DNA of 64,000 nt from Cyanobacteria bacterium TGS_CYA1 (GCA_026129135.1 JAHCIQ010000007.1:202389-266388); one strand, 5' to 3'. Shown: positions 53,901-62,414, numbered from the stretch's first letter. The notes: a model not told the origin generated them from the letters alone. Made by a program: numbers and translations.

Positions 53901-56900
53901 GATGCTTATTCCAACTTGACTGAATTCTTTATCGCCGGTCACAGAACCGAAGAAAAAGATGCTGCTGGAAATAGTCGTGTCATTTCTTACAGTTCGATCG
54001 GCAACATCACAAAAATTGTCAACCAGGTTGGAAAGACTTGGTCGAACACTTTTGACGGCATTGGCCGGCTTACTCGTGCTGAAGCACCGGAAGGCAATGC
54101 CACCGAATATAGTTACAACTCGAAAAGCCAGGTTACCCAGGTCAAGGCGAAAGCTAAGTCGGGTTCTGGGTTGTCTGATATCACGAACAATTTCACGTAT
54201 GATTCTACGTGGAACAAGGTGGCGACAGCTCAGGATGGACGTGGCAACACGACCACGAATACCTGGAATGCGACTACCGGCACTCTGACAAAAATTGAGC
54301 GTCCGGTGATTGGTGGTTTCACACCGACGACATCTTTCACGTACAATGCCCGTGGGCAGGTCATCACAACGACCGACCCGACTGGTATTGTTTCGCAGAT
54401 TAACTACAATGCCACTTATGAGCGAGTCGAATCTGTAGTCGCAGACTATGGCGTCGGCAGGCTCAATCTGACCGTTTCGTTTGGGTACGATTCCTTGGGC
54501 AATGTGACGTCTGTCACAGATGCTCGTGGGAATGTTTCATCCGCACTGTACGACAACTTGCGTCGCGTGACGCAGGCAACATCGCCTACTCCATTTAGCT
54601 ATGTGAGCAAATTTACGTACAACGAAAACGGCTCCAGGACCAAGGTCGAACGTCAAACGAGTGACCCCGGTAATCCCTGGCAGACTTCTACTGCTGCATA
54701 TTTCATCGATGATTTGTTGTCGTCGGTGACGAGCCCGTCGAACGAAACTTCGACCTTCGCTTATACCAACTTGCGCCAGCTCTGGAAAACAACAGATCCG
54801 GCATCAAGAGTTGTTGAGCGAGCATATGACGCCGTTGGGCGTCCTTACACCGTGAAAGACCCTGCCCTTGATATTGCCTCGACAATGCTCTACACGGACA
54901 ACGGTCGCCTGGCTTCTATCAAGGATGCCAACAACAATACGACGAGTTTTGATTTTGACGGTTTTGATCGTCCCAACAAGACGACTTATCCCGATGCAAG
55001 CTATGAGCAGAATAGCTCGTATGATGCAAACGGAAACGTTTTGACCGTCAGGTTGCGTTCTGGCAACACGGTTACTCATACATTCGACGTGCTCAACCGC
55101 CTTTCAACCAAGGCGCCAACCAGCATGCCGACGGTTACGAACACCTACGATCTGGCTGGACGCCTGACTAAGGCTTCAACGCCGACGGTTGTGGGTGACC
55201 CCACATCTGGTGATTTTGAATATTTCTTTGACACTGCTGGCCGATTCTACAGGGAGCAATATCCTGACGGAAAGCAGGTCACACACCAGCTTGATGCCAA
55301 CGGCAACGCTACCAAAATGACATATCCGGATGGGTATTACATCGACCGCGTTTTCGATGAGCTCAATCGCTTGACTGATATCAAGCTCAATGGTTCGGGA
55401 ACACCGAGTCTGCATTTCGATTTCGATGCGCAATCTCGCCGCACCAAGCTTACCTATGGTAACGGCGTGGCGTCTTGCCAGTATGGCTTTGAAAAAGATA
55501 ACGACTTGACGTCGCTCATTCAAGTCTTCAACGGTTCTGCAGTCACGTTTACTCACAAGTTCAACAATGTGGGCGAGCTTACGAGTTCTGCAGCCTCAGA
55601 CAGTCAGTTTATCTGGCATCCGTCTGGTGCAAGTACTGTCTCTTATGGCACGGCTAATAACATGAACCAATATCCCACCGTTGGAGGTGTCAGCCAGAGT
55701 TACAACTCGAATGGCTGCCTCACTGGTGATGGCACTTGGACTTATGGTTATGACACTCTTAATCATTTGACCTCTGCCACCAAAACTGGTGTCTCTGCTT
55801 CCTACCTCTATGACCCGGCTCATCGCCAGGGACAAAAGACGGTTGGCAGCACGAAGACTCGCTACATCTATGCTGGGTTTCAACGTATAGCAGAATACGA
55901 TGGAACGTCAGGTTCTCTCTTAAACCGCTTTGTTTATGGGTCTGGGCTCGACGAGCCTTTGATTCAGATCACTGCTGGCGGAACCGTTTCTTATTTTCAC
56001 CAAGACAGAATCGGCAGCGTGATTGCTACATCTGACAATACTGGTGCAGTGACAAACCGCTACAAGTATTCTTCATTTGGTGAAAGTGCAGCTCTTTCGG
56101 GCACCACATTTGGTTTTCAGGGACAGCGTTACGACGCTGAATCAGGTCTTTATTACATGAAGATGCGTTATTTCGACCCGAAGACCGGTCGTTTCTTGCA
56201 ACCAGATCCGATTGGATATGGTGATGGTTTTAACCTCTACAGATTTGTTGGAAACAATCCGAATAACTTTACCGATTCAATGGGATTAGCAGCTGATGGA
56301 AGCAATCTAGGCTCAGATACTGGCCCTCTAGGAAGTGGCTTTTCTTCTGGAGTAGAAGGTGAGGTTCAGGGCGGACGAGGAGGAGGTAGTGCAGGTGGTG
56401 GCGGGGGTTCAAGCGGAACCAGTTCTGGCCAGCGCTTTAAGGGTATTTGGAGCAACGATACACCAATGACTGCTGCAGAATTTTTCAAAGTTTGGAATTC
56501 TAATCCAAACAATAAATCTATTTTGGCTGCTATCGAATCCTTCAAAAGTCAGGTCTATGCTAATCCATTCAACCGTTTTGTTGAGTTTGCTGCAGAAATT
56601 GTTGGAGATTGGAATTGGTCTTTTAAGGGGCCTTTCGGGGAAATTTATCATTCGAATGATGAGCATTTTTGGATTGAGAATTTCACCATGGGAAATCCGG
56701 TGACTAGCGCGGATGAAAAATACAATAATTTGGCTGGGCATGTTTTTATTCCAATGGAGGCTGGACATCTCTATATACACACTCATACCAACGGCGGAGT
56801 GGCTAGCCCTGCTAATAAGGATGTTACGTTGGCAATTGTGAACGATATTACAGCTTCATTCGTATATTCGGTTGACACTCAAGAATTGTTTTATATCTAC

Positions 56901-57017
56901 AGACTCGGGCCGTTTTCGGCATTAGTAGCTAACTTCGACGCTGGAACACTTCAAAAATTTACTATTCCAGTTTCGGAGAGATGGAGATGGTACCCGGAGC
57001 AGTATAAGCACCCGTAA
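50931..57017 (+). CDS. RHS-repeat polymorphic toxin with transglutaminase-like and JAB-like domains
   Basis: The 2028-residue protein has AAGGAAG before the ATG and no signal peptide. Residues about 80-230 resemble a transglutaminase-like domain (GALGCLIDGMGNSFDLSDLMIQLL, HCWVKC, YHFDPAMK). The His199 and Asp214 are kept, but the nucleophile is Ser127 instead of Cys. Residues about 700-760 match the RHS N-terminal DUF6531-type start (DPVVLINGNFVYDHVDL). YD repeats run to about 1680. The RHS core (YFHQDRIGSV, GRFLQPDPIGYGDGFNLYRFVGNNP) ends near 1785 with DSMGL, where most have DPxGL. After a Gly-rich linker the C-terminal 180 residues carry HTHTNGG...S..NKD (His1950, His1952, Ser1959, Asp1964), JAB/MPN-like. 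The tip is AT-rich. Confidence 0.9.
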   Translation: MTTTKKPKPDSPKVQQPGFVFTPKQTPVAPATGRSRIETRPLPDRVIDVSKLPKALQNQNEDAVQSFAPGFASGTVAGAANITELARALKSDVDLIWQFMHDQVEFLPTYGSQKGALGCLIDGMGNSFDLSDLMIQLLTTAGYTASFQSGEIELNQADVSAWLGTDPTDIFAASNKLAEGGIANTVYWTGSEYKIYLSHCWVKCTISGTAYHFDPAMKSYTDIAGINLATAMSYPGTSSFMSDATSGATVTSDYVQNINRANIRSNLDTLTSNFVSYLQANNLTSTTEDIIGGRRIVAASTTPLRQTSLPYLRPMTTPTTWASIPNAYKSTLNVTYDTIDETFYSADIHGKRLTLFFNGSHQAELRLDGSLIATSSAQTPGSWNSVWLEAVHPYPTTFADEGHWQTVFEGSYVLICQAWGNASPRMTEIHRVKQKEAEMAGGSSTSEGVLGESLSVFWHQWNATNSWMADVFNRMTTCTTVYHHQTGLVYHMGSPFMDLGGIVGSSSALDNDWNNVDTNDTSLAKGGIAFEAGAVELDTGSTGISATTMLDKAMQAGLKIYDASSSNWLGSVEPALTNYSSGDKTNIENWWINAGWRVALPEDGAQTINAFTGFGYDAISPFYGAIGLYGGSLKGSGSSNFFSVSDFNNSTVVQGTSAGYYGLWTAEEQRDYIAGSSYSNVLGAVGDISSGYQGPTSGLGSNVSADPVVLINGNFVYDHVDLTLGSMGFPYGLSFQRFYNSAGKLVDSVLGRGWTHNHKMTAKKNSDPLDAMGMYNPIRGAAGLVQMFVTVDLYRDLTKPLDKWVTVSCANRWMLDKFIDNTMTVTMADGSQTFIKQPSGTYLPPVASNNSLTDLGGGLFRLTTARGVQYNFNSSGDISTIVFPEGMTVTYTYSSGKLSTVTNGLGRTLTLNYTGNDLTSVSDGTGRSVSFTIDANRNLTTATDPASKSTTYSYVSGKPGMMESIFKPANPSNAIVTNVYDALNRVKQQTDAYSNLTEFFIAGHRTEEKDAAGNSRVISYSSIGNITKIVNQVGKTWSNTFDGIGRLTRAEAPEGNATEYSYNSKSQVTQVKAKAKSGSGLSDITNNFTYDSTWNKVATAQDGRGNTTTNTWNATTGTLTKIERPVIGGFTPTTSFTYNARGQVITTTDPTGIVSQINYNATYERVESVVADYGVGRLNLTVSFGYDSLGNVTSVTDARGNVSSALYDNLRRVTQATSPTPFSYVSKFTYNENGSRTKVERQTSDPGNPWQTSTAAYFIDDLLSSVTSPSNETSTFAYTNLRQLWKTTDPASRVVERAYDAVGRPYTVKDPALDIASTMLYTDNGRLASIKDANNNTTSFDFDGFDRPNKTTYPDASYEQNSSYDANGNVLTVRLRSGNTVTHTFDVLNRLSTKAPTSMPTVTNTYDLAGRLTKASTPTVVGDPTSGDFEYFFDTAGRFYREQYPDGKQVTHQLDANGNATKMTYPDGYYIDRVFDELNRLTDIKLNGSGTPSLHFDFDAQSRRTKLTYGNGVASCQYGFEKDNDLTSLIQVFNGSAVTFTHKFNNVGELTSSAASDSQFIWHPSGASTVSYGTANNMNQYPTVGGVSQSYNSNGCLTGDGTWTYGYDTLNHLTSATKTGVSASYLYDPAHRQGQKTVGSTKTRYIYAGFQRIAEYDGTSGSLLNRFVYGSGLDEPLIQITAGGTVSYFHQDRIGSVIATSDNTGAVTNRYKYSSFGESAALSGTTFGFQGQRYDAESGLYYMKMRYFDPKTGRFLQPDPIGYGDGFNLYRFVGNNPNNFTDSMGLAADGSNLGSDTGPLGSGFSSGVEGEVQGGRGGGSAGGGGGSSGTSSGQRFKGIWSNDTPMTAAEFFKVWNSNPNNKSILAAIESFKSQVYANPFNRFVEFAAEIVGDWNWSFKGPFGEIYHSNDEHFWIENFTMGNPVTSADEKYNNLAGHVFIPMEAGHLYIHTHTNGGVASPANKDVTLAIVNDITASFVYSVDTQELFYIYRLGPFSALVANFDAGTLQKFTIPVSERWRWYPEQYKHP

Positions 57018-57113
57018 TAGACACTACTAACAAGCGATTTCGATGAAGGGCACTTACTAGCTAAGCGAATTCCCAAGGAAAAAACAAGATTACTATTCAA
57101 TACTCGTGACTTT

Positions 57114-57150
57114 AGGACGAAGGTGGTACTTGACTTATCACCTTCGTCCT
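57114..57150. terminator. Bidirectional terminator between the RHS gene and the convergent secreted gene
   Basis: Perfect 12-base arms aggacgaaggtg and caccttcgtcct around a 13-base loop. A T-rich run follows on the plus side. The right arm overlaps the end of the minus-strand gene. Confidence 0.85.
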
Positions 57151-58222
57151 ACTTTTCTCTGACTTCAATACTGTGAAGCTCCAATAGAACTATGTCATTG
57201 CTACTGGAGATCATAAAGTCTACAAGGTCAATTTTTCGGTTATTCCAAGGCTTTCCCAAATGAGTAAGAGTATTATCGTTAATCTGAAAAACGCCTTCGC
57301 TATTCGTTAATAGGAATAGTTTATCCTCGGAGTTAATTTTCAATTTTATAAAATCTGTTGGTGCAAATTTCCAATTGATAGACGTTCTTATTTTAAACCT
57401 CTGAGTATCAGGATTGTTCGAATCTTTTCCAGGCAAAAGAAAGGCGTTATGGTAACTAATTAGTTGGATTTTCTCATTCTGATATTTATAAAGTTCAGAT
57501 TCCAAATCACTTAGCCCTCTGAAGCTTGTTGTGAACCATAATGCACCTGATTTATCCAGCACCATACTAGTTACTCCACCACCTTCGTAGATAAGTTTTT
57601 CAACTCCGGTTTTGAGATCATATTTTGAAAGTGCGCCTCCATAATGATCATGTGTGTTATAGCTTAAGAATACAAAATTATTAGAAACCATAATTTCTTG
57701 AGGAGTTTTATAGACTTGTTTTGATTCTAATTCGTTAGGTGGGAAACCAAGTCCTTTAAGTTGTTGAATTTTCCATGAATGTTTATCCCATATGTATAAT
57801 CGGTTTCCCTTCAACACAACAATATTTGGAAGATTAATAGAGATCGATAAGTTTTTTTTGTCATTAGAATCAAATTCTTTTGGAAGCGAGATTGTCTGGA
57901 AGTTCGTTTGATTTTTTAAAAAAATGGTGGATTTGTTATTTGTCTTTTTTATGCCAAATAATTTCTTGTCTTGAGTTAGCCCAACTCTCTCTACACCAAC
58001 TAGTTTGATATCAGTTGGTGCCTCTAGAATCATTTTCTGGCGATTAATAAGAAATAGCGATTTTCCATCAAACAGCATATCGTTTTTGTTAGTAGCGAAG
58101 ACTGATCCGTGCCAGCCTGAATCATGCGAAATGACTTTTGAGTTTGCTGCGTGTGAAGGCTGCTGGTGACAATACATAGTAATTGCCAGTGAAGAGACGA
58201 ATAAAAACAACTGTAATTTCAT
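57149..58222 (-). CDS. Secreted beta-propeller-like protein of unknown function
   Basis: The 357-residue protein begins with a signal peptide (KLQLFLFVSSLAITMYCHQQPSHA). Repeating strands (DGKSLFLINRQKMI, NRLYIWDKHSWKI, GALWFTTSFRGLSD, EDKLFLLTNSEGVFQI) spaced at about 40-50 residues suggest a beta-propeller of the YVTN/regulator-propeller sort. AT-rich and different in codon use from the RHS gene body. It is convergent with the RHS gene and could have arrived with the AT-rich C-terminal toxin tip. An immunity role is possible but a secreted product argues against simple cytoplasmic immunity. Confidence 0.65.
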   Translation of the reverse strand: MKLQLFLFVSSLAITMYCHQQPSHAANSKVISHDSGWHGSVFATNKNDMLFDGKSLFLINRQKMILEAPTDIKLVGVERVGLTQDKKLFGIKKTNNKSTIFLKNQTNFQTISLPKEFDSNDKKNLSISINLPNIVVLKGNRLYIWDKHSWKIQQLKGLGFPPNELESKQVYKTPQEIMVSNNFVFLSYNTHDHYGGALSKYDLKTGVEKLIYEGGGVTSMVLDKSGALWFTTSFRGLSDLESELYKYQNEKIQLISYHNAFLLPGKDSNNPDTQRFKIRTSINWKFAPTDFIKLKINSEDKLFLLTNSEGVFQINDNTLTHLGKPWNNRKIDLVDFMISSSNDIVLLELHSIEVREK

Positions 58223-58323
58223 GATTTATATTAAGAAACTGAAGCGGACCTGAGAAATCAACCGCACAAGATTAGCATTGACGCTATAAATACCCTGGGT
58301 GACAATAATTCAAACTTTTCTGA

Positions 58324-58376
58324 TTGGATAAGCCCTACATAACAGGACATTTGGATTAGCCCCACATAACAGGACA
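58324..58376. repeat. Two tandem 26-bp repeats next to the IS3 element
   Basis: Copies at 58324-58349 and 58351-58376, 27 bases apart, share a core ending acataacaggaca and differ at two positions. They lie directly past the orfB stop, so they may be the transposase-binding end of the IS3 element. The other side of the element holds two copies of ttatttggca about 23 bases apart (59565-59600), not the same sequence. Confidence 0.6.
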
Positions 58377-58378
58377 CT

Positions 58379-59152
58379 TCAAGTACGTTGCATTGATTTC
58401 CTGTATTCCCGCGGAGAGAGCATTTTAAGCCCTTTGTGGGGATGAAAATTGTTGTAATCCTCAAACCACAGATGCAGTTGATTTAACACATCCTCCGCTG
58501 ATTCAATCTGGTTTACTTTTACGTAGTCACGCTTAAATGTTTTGACAAAAGATTCTGAGAGACCATCACTTTCGGGGCTGTAGCTAGGCGTGGTACAAGG
58601 TGTCAGATTCAGTGCTTTAGCAAACTTCCTCGTTTTGCTGGCTCGATAAATAGAACCATTGTCGCTAAGAAACTGAATCAGATTTGGTGGCAGCATTTCC
58701 TTTCCGAATCGAATTTCTACACTTTCGGTCATCAAATCTCGAATCATTTCTCCACTAATTCCTCTGCCAGTTACCGCTAACCAACTGATAATCTCTCGGT
58801 CGCAGCAGTCAATGCAGAATGCCACTCTTACCTTTTCTTCGTTCCAGCAGCGAATTTCAAAAGTATCTGAACTCCACCGAACATTGCTTTCGGTCGTAAT
58901 TACTTTGCCATCATGTGTTCGTGTCGGTTTCTTCGGCGGCGGTCGCCAGGTCAGATCATTTTCTTTCATTATTCGATGGATCCTTTTTGGGTTAACTACC
59001 GGACTTTGAATCTCTTTGAAGTATCGATTCAGCAGTGCACACACTCTGCGATATCCGTAAGTAGGTCTAGCTTCAATGATTACATTGATGCGCGATACTA
59101 GCTCTTCATCAGCATATACACGATGCCTTCGATCTTTCTCGCGTCCCTTCAA
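58379..59152 (-). CDS. IS3-family transposase OrfB (DDE integrase core)
   Basis: The protein shows YGYRRVCALLNRYFK (HTH_21 region). The integrase core has its DDE residues in RWSSDTFEIRCW, FLSDNGSIYRA and GLSESFVKTFKRDYV. The listed start (59152) is only the first Met. The frame is open upstream to the slip site, and the fused product continues ICDTFDISRSNLHERLKGRE, so OrfAB is probably the active transposase. The DDE triad and the C-terminal HPHKGLKMLSPREY are intact, so the element may be functional. Confidence 0.92.
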   Translation of the reverse strand: MKGREKDRRHRVYADEELVSRINVIIEARPTYGYRRVCALLNRYFKEIQSPVVNPKRIHRIMKENDLTWRPPPKKPTRTHDGKVITTESNVRWSSDTFEIRCWNEEKVRVAFCIDCCDREIISWLAVTGRGISGEMIRDLMTESVEIRFGKEMLPPNLIQFLSDNGSIYRASKTRKFAKALNLTPCTTPSYSPESDGLSESFVKTFKRDYVKVNQIESAEDVLNQLHLWFEDYNNFHPHKGLKMLSPREYRKSMQRT

Positions 59153-59202
59153 TCGCTCATGAAGATTGGAGCGGGAAATATCAAAAGTATCGCAAATTGG
59201 CT

Positions 59203-59514
59203 TTAGAGCAAATCTTCCAGATGCTGCAATTGCGCACGCGATATCAGTTTTTTTTCCCTGGCAATTTTAATTCCTTCTTTGAGAATCTCGGTCTCAAGAG
59301 TTTTCTTTCCTAATTGCCTTTCAAGTTCTCGTATTCTAGCCTGAGCAACTTTGAGCTCATTGGCTGGCACGACATCATCGTTAGAACGGACTGCAATTTG
59401 TCCGCCTTTCTGAAATTGCTTTCTCCAATTAAATAATTGGCTGGGAGCAACACCGTATTTTCTTGCGACCGAAGAAATGCTCATACCAGGCTCTTCAGCT
59501 TCTTTGAGCATCAT
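59203..59514 (-). CDS. IS3-family OrfA (helix-turn-helix protein)
   Basis: The 103-residue protein has a helix-turn-helix region (SISSVARKYGVAPSQLFNWRKQF) and a C-terminal leucine-zipper-like helix (ELKVAQARIRELERQLGKKTLETEILKEG). It recognises the element ends and forms OrfAB by -1 frameshifting. The run GAA AAA AAA C lies 45-50 bases before its stop. Confidence 0.92.
   Translation of the reverse strand: MMLKEAEEPGMSISSVARKYGVAPSQLFNWRKQFQKGGQIAVRSNDDVVPANELKVAQARIRELERQLGKKTLETEILKEGIKIAREKKLISRAQLQHLEDLL
59248..59255 (-). promoter_or_regulatory. Probable -1 ribosomal frameshift site (A8)
   Basis: Eight consecutive A on the minus strand lie within the orfA/orfB overlap. After the slip the -1 frame reads without stop through CAIAASGRFALKPICDTF into OrfB. 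IS3 elements commonly use such A-runs. Confidence 0.75.
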
Positions 59515-59688
59515 TTGCTTTTCCTCAGAGGTCCATCTGTGTGACTTTGATTTTTATTTGGCATAAATTTGAAAGTTATTTGGCAATCGCTGTGTCTTGA
59601 GAGAGAGCGTTGCAGGAACAGCATCTTTTTTCTTTAGTGAAGATGCCTTAAAACAGTATGAGGGTGAACTAGAAAGTCGGCGTTTTAA

Positions 59689-60102
59689 ATGCCAAACGTT
59701 AGAATACGAAATCCAGAGACAGAAAAATATTGGCGAAGAGTGCTGCTTGAATGGGAGGAAAGTGGACTTACACAAGCCGAATTTTGCAGAAAAAAGAATA
59801 TCCGACCTTCGACTTTTAATCACTGGAAAATTGAAATTGCAAAAAGAGATTTAGAGAAAAAGCCTCGGGCTGAAAAAAGAGTTGCAACGGCAAAGCCACT
59901 AGCAAGCCCAAGCTTGTTCATTCCAATCGTGACTAAGGATTCTGAAAAAATCAAGTCCGGGAATAATGAAACTTCAGAAAGGGAGTCCAACACAATGCAA
60001 ATAGTTTTTGCCGGTGGAAAGTTTTCTCTGCACCTTGATGCGAAAACTGATCGGGATTTGCTGCGTCGCATCGTCACTACACTCGTGGACATCAAATGTT
60101 AA
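59689..60102 (+). CDS. tnpA: IS66 accessory protein TnpA
   Basis: The 137-residue protein has the HTH-type start of IS66 OrfA (EKYWRRVLLEWEESGLTQAEFCRKKNIRPSTFNHWK) and an IVFAGGKFSLHLD C-terminus typical of the family. It overlaps tnpB by seven bases. Confidence 0.88.
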   Translation: MPNVRIRNPETEKYWRRVLLEWEESGLTQAEFCRKKNIRPSTFNHWKIEIAKRDLEKKPRAEKRVATAKPLASPSLFIPIVTKDSEKIKSGNNETSERESNTMQIVFAGGKFSLHLDAKTDRDLLRRIVTTLVDIKC

Positions 60103-60461
60103 TCACTCAAAATGCCGTAAAAGTTTTTCTCTGCGTACAGCCCGCCGATATGCGCTGCAGCTTCAGTGCTCTGTCTGGACTAGTTCGTTCTCAAATGGGA
60201 GAAGATCCTCTTTCCGGACACCTTTTCATTTTTCGAAATCAACGTGGCGATCGATTGAAAATTCTGTATTGGGAAAAAGATGGCTACGCAATTTGGTACA
60301 AGCAATTACAGCGGGGTACATTCAAGTTTCCCGAAGACCTGGATGTCGAAAGCCTCGAAATAGATACCGCATCACTTTCAATGCTGCTTGAAGGCATTGA
60401 CTTGCGCTTAGTTCATCGACAAAAACGATTTCGACTACCAAAACAACCAGCTCTTTGCTAG
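60096..60461 (+). CDS. tnpB: IS66 accessory protein TnpB
   Basis: The 121-residue protein carries the TnpB signature: VQPADMRCSFSALSGLV (ADMRxSFxGL-like), GHLFIFRNQRGDRLKILYWEKDGYAIWYKQLQRGTF. It is essential for transposition in IS66 relatives. Full length. Confidence 0.93.
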   Translation: MLITQNAVKVFLCVQPADMRCSFSALSGLVRSQMGEDPLSGHLFIFRNQRGDRLKILYWEKDGYAIWYKQLQRGTFKFPEDLDVESLEIDTASLSMLLEGIDLRLVHRQKRFRLPKQPALC

Positions 60462-60609
60462 CCTGAATTCAAGCTTGTCATACTACCCCAAAATCAAATT
60501 ATCGGAATCGAAACGCTCGAAACCCGCATGCTCTCAGGAATCAGGATGAAACATAATCGATATTTGCTGACGCTTAACTCAAAAATGGGTCAAGTCACAG
60601 CCAATTCTT

Positions 60610-60640
60610 TTGATACTACATACGGTGCTTACTGTATAAT
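60610..60640 (+). promoter_or_regulatory. Promoter-like sequence ahead of tnpC
   Basis: TTGATA at 60610-60615 and a perfect TATAAT at 60635-60640 are separated by 19 bases, slightly long. It lies in the 211-base gap between tnpB and tnpC, which holds no other gene. TnpC might therefore be transcribed separately. Confidence 0.45.
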
Positions 60641-60672
60641 GTAGTTATTCGAAAGGCAAGCAAACAAACTCC

Positions 60673-62171
60673 ATGGCTAAAGACAAAACACCTCCAGATA
60701 CACTGCCAGACAATGTCGCTGACTGCCACAAAATGATCCGCGAACTCTTCTCTCGCATCGCAGAACTTGAAAAACAACTCTCCAGGCGCAATCGCGCACT
60801 GTTTGGAAAGAAGTCTGCCAAAGTTGACTCCACTCTCTTGACCGGAACTGGCAAAGCTATTCACTTTCAAACAAGTGCAGAACTCGAATCTGAAAAGAAA
60901 CATCTTGAAATTCTCGATGACAAAAAGCATGGCGGCGGACGAACCGATTCGACCTTGTTGCCCGAGCGAACTATTGAACACAGGATTGCTCAAAAAGAAA
61001 TGCCTTGTCCCTGCTGCGGAGAAAGGCGGGAAATGATTGGTTTTGAAACTTCCAGTCAGATTGAATATGTCGGGACATTTTTTGAGAACTTGAAACACGT
61101 CCAATTTAAATACTCTTGCAAAAAATGTCAGGGACAAATCGTGCTTGCTCAAAAACCATATCAGCCTATTGATAAAGGAAAAGTCGGACCAGGACTGCTT
61201 GCTAAAATCGTCCATGACAAATTTGTTGTCCACCTGCCTCTTTACCGACAAGAAAAAATCTTTCTTTCCCAAAACATTCCAATTAATCGATCCTCCATGT
61301 GCCGATGGATGAAAGAAGCTGCAGATCTTCTTGAACCTATTGCAAATAAAATTCAGAAGCTGATTCTCAATAGCAAAGTTATTCAATCTGATGCCACCAA
61401 ACTGCCGGTCATCAAGAAAGGAGCTGGAAAAACACACAATGCTACGGTTTGGTCTTTCGTCGGTGATAAAAATGCGCCATACATCTATTTCGACTTTTCT
61501 GAAACCGAGCATGGAATTTACCCTGAGCAAATTCTTTCTGGATACAAAAATATCCTTCAAACTGATGGAACAAACAAGTACAACGAGATCATCCGGCAAG
61601 GGGCCATTCAAGTTAATTGCTGGGCGCACGTCCACTGTAAATTTGAAGATGCATGGAAAGAGGACGCCATCGCCGCTGAATTTCCAATGGGAGTAATTAA
61701 AAGTCTCTTTGACATAGAGCGTGTGGCTGCTCAACTCACGACGATAGAAAAGATCTCCGGCAGAGACTTGCTAAACCCAAACTGAAAATGCTTGAGACCT
61801 GGCTTCGCGAAAAAGAACAAACTGCACTGCCTAAATCGAAACTCGGAGAAGCTATCTTTTACACATTGGAGCGCTGGGCTGGGTTGTGCAGGTATGCTGA
61901 TACCGGCTTTGTCGAAATCAGCAACAACGCATGTGAGCGAAGTATCAAGCCGATTGTTCTTGGAAAACGCAACTGGCTTTTTGCTGGCTCGATGGAAGGT
62001 GGCAAAACCGCCACAATCCTTTTGAGTATTGTGGAAACTTGTAAAAGACTGAAAATCAATCCCATCGAATATTTGAGGGATGTCTTCACAAGATTGCCGA
62101 ACTCTTCCACTTCTCAAATCGATGACTTCATTCCGGATCGCTGGCTCGCTCTGAAAGAAAAAGAAATCTAG
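60673..62171 (+). pseudogene. tnpC: IS66 transposase TnpC, interrupted by one frameshift
   Basis: The first frame (60673-61785, 370 aa) has the coiled-coil start, a zinc-finger-like CPCCGER, and the catalytic Asp regions IQSDATKLPV and LQTDGTNKYN. It then ends in RDLLNPN. The last 127 residues, including the catalytic Glu in NNACERSIKPIVLGKRNWLFAGS, are read in another frame. That second frame already gives DRKDLRQRLAKPKLKMLETWLREKEQ upstream of its Met at 61788, matching the family. A single-base loss near 61725-61745 explains this. A sequencing error cannot be excluded. Confidence 0.88.
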
Positions 62172-62239
62172 ATCTTTCACTCCTTAAGCTAGCACCACTC
62201 TGCCACCATTCTCAATGGTGTACTTCCTGCAACGCTCTC

Positions 62240-62387
62240 ATCGCAGTTGCCTGTAAAAGACTGGTATCAAACTTTTGCAAATGCAACTTTAGCCGATGCA
62301 ATTCTCGACCGCGTGGTACATGGATCTTATCGGCTCGAGTTGAGTGGTCCTACTCGCCGAGATCCAAAAAATGGAGAAAAACAATGA
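62240..62387 (+). pseudogene. istB: 3' remnant of IS21 istB helper ATPase
   Basis: The frame gives SQLPVKDWYQTFANATLADAILDRVVHGSYRLELSG and ends at TGA 62385-62387. This is the well-known C-terminus of IstB-like ATPases. The upstream part is absent; the fragment begins exactly at the IS66 end. Sequence typical of IS21 ends follows. Confidence 0.8.
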
Positions 62388-62414
62388 CCACTACAGGAGA
62401 CCGTCTTGGCAAAT

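Larger units (their letters stand above)
58379..59514 (-). mobile_element. IS3-family insertion sequence (ends not fixed)
   Basis: The orfA-orfB arrangement with an overlapping -1 frame and an A8 slip site is diagnostic for the IS3 family. The coordinates give the coding part only; terminal inverted repeats could not be matched by eye. The element neighbours IS66 on its right. Confidence 0.85.
59603..62239 (+). mobile_element. IS66-family insertion sequence with matched terminal inverted repeats
   Basis: A perfect 16-base inverted repeat bounds the element: gagagcgttgcaggaa at 59603-59618 and its complement at 62224-62239. Inside are tnpA, tnpB and tnpC in the usual order. The 2637-base length fits IS66. 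No 8-base target duplication could be matched, which suggests rearrangement after insertion. Confidence 0.85.

Noticed and set aside
46808..57017. Interpretation as a plain prophage
   Set aside because: Only lysis-like and spike-like genes occur; no capsid, terminase, portal, tail tube, integrase or att repeats were seen.
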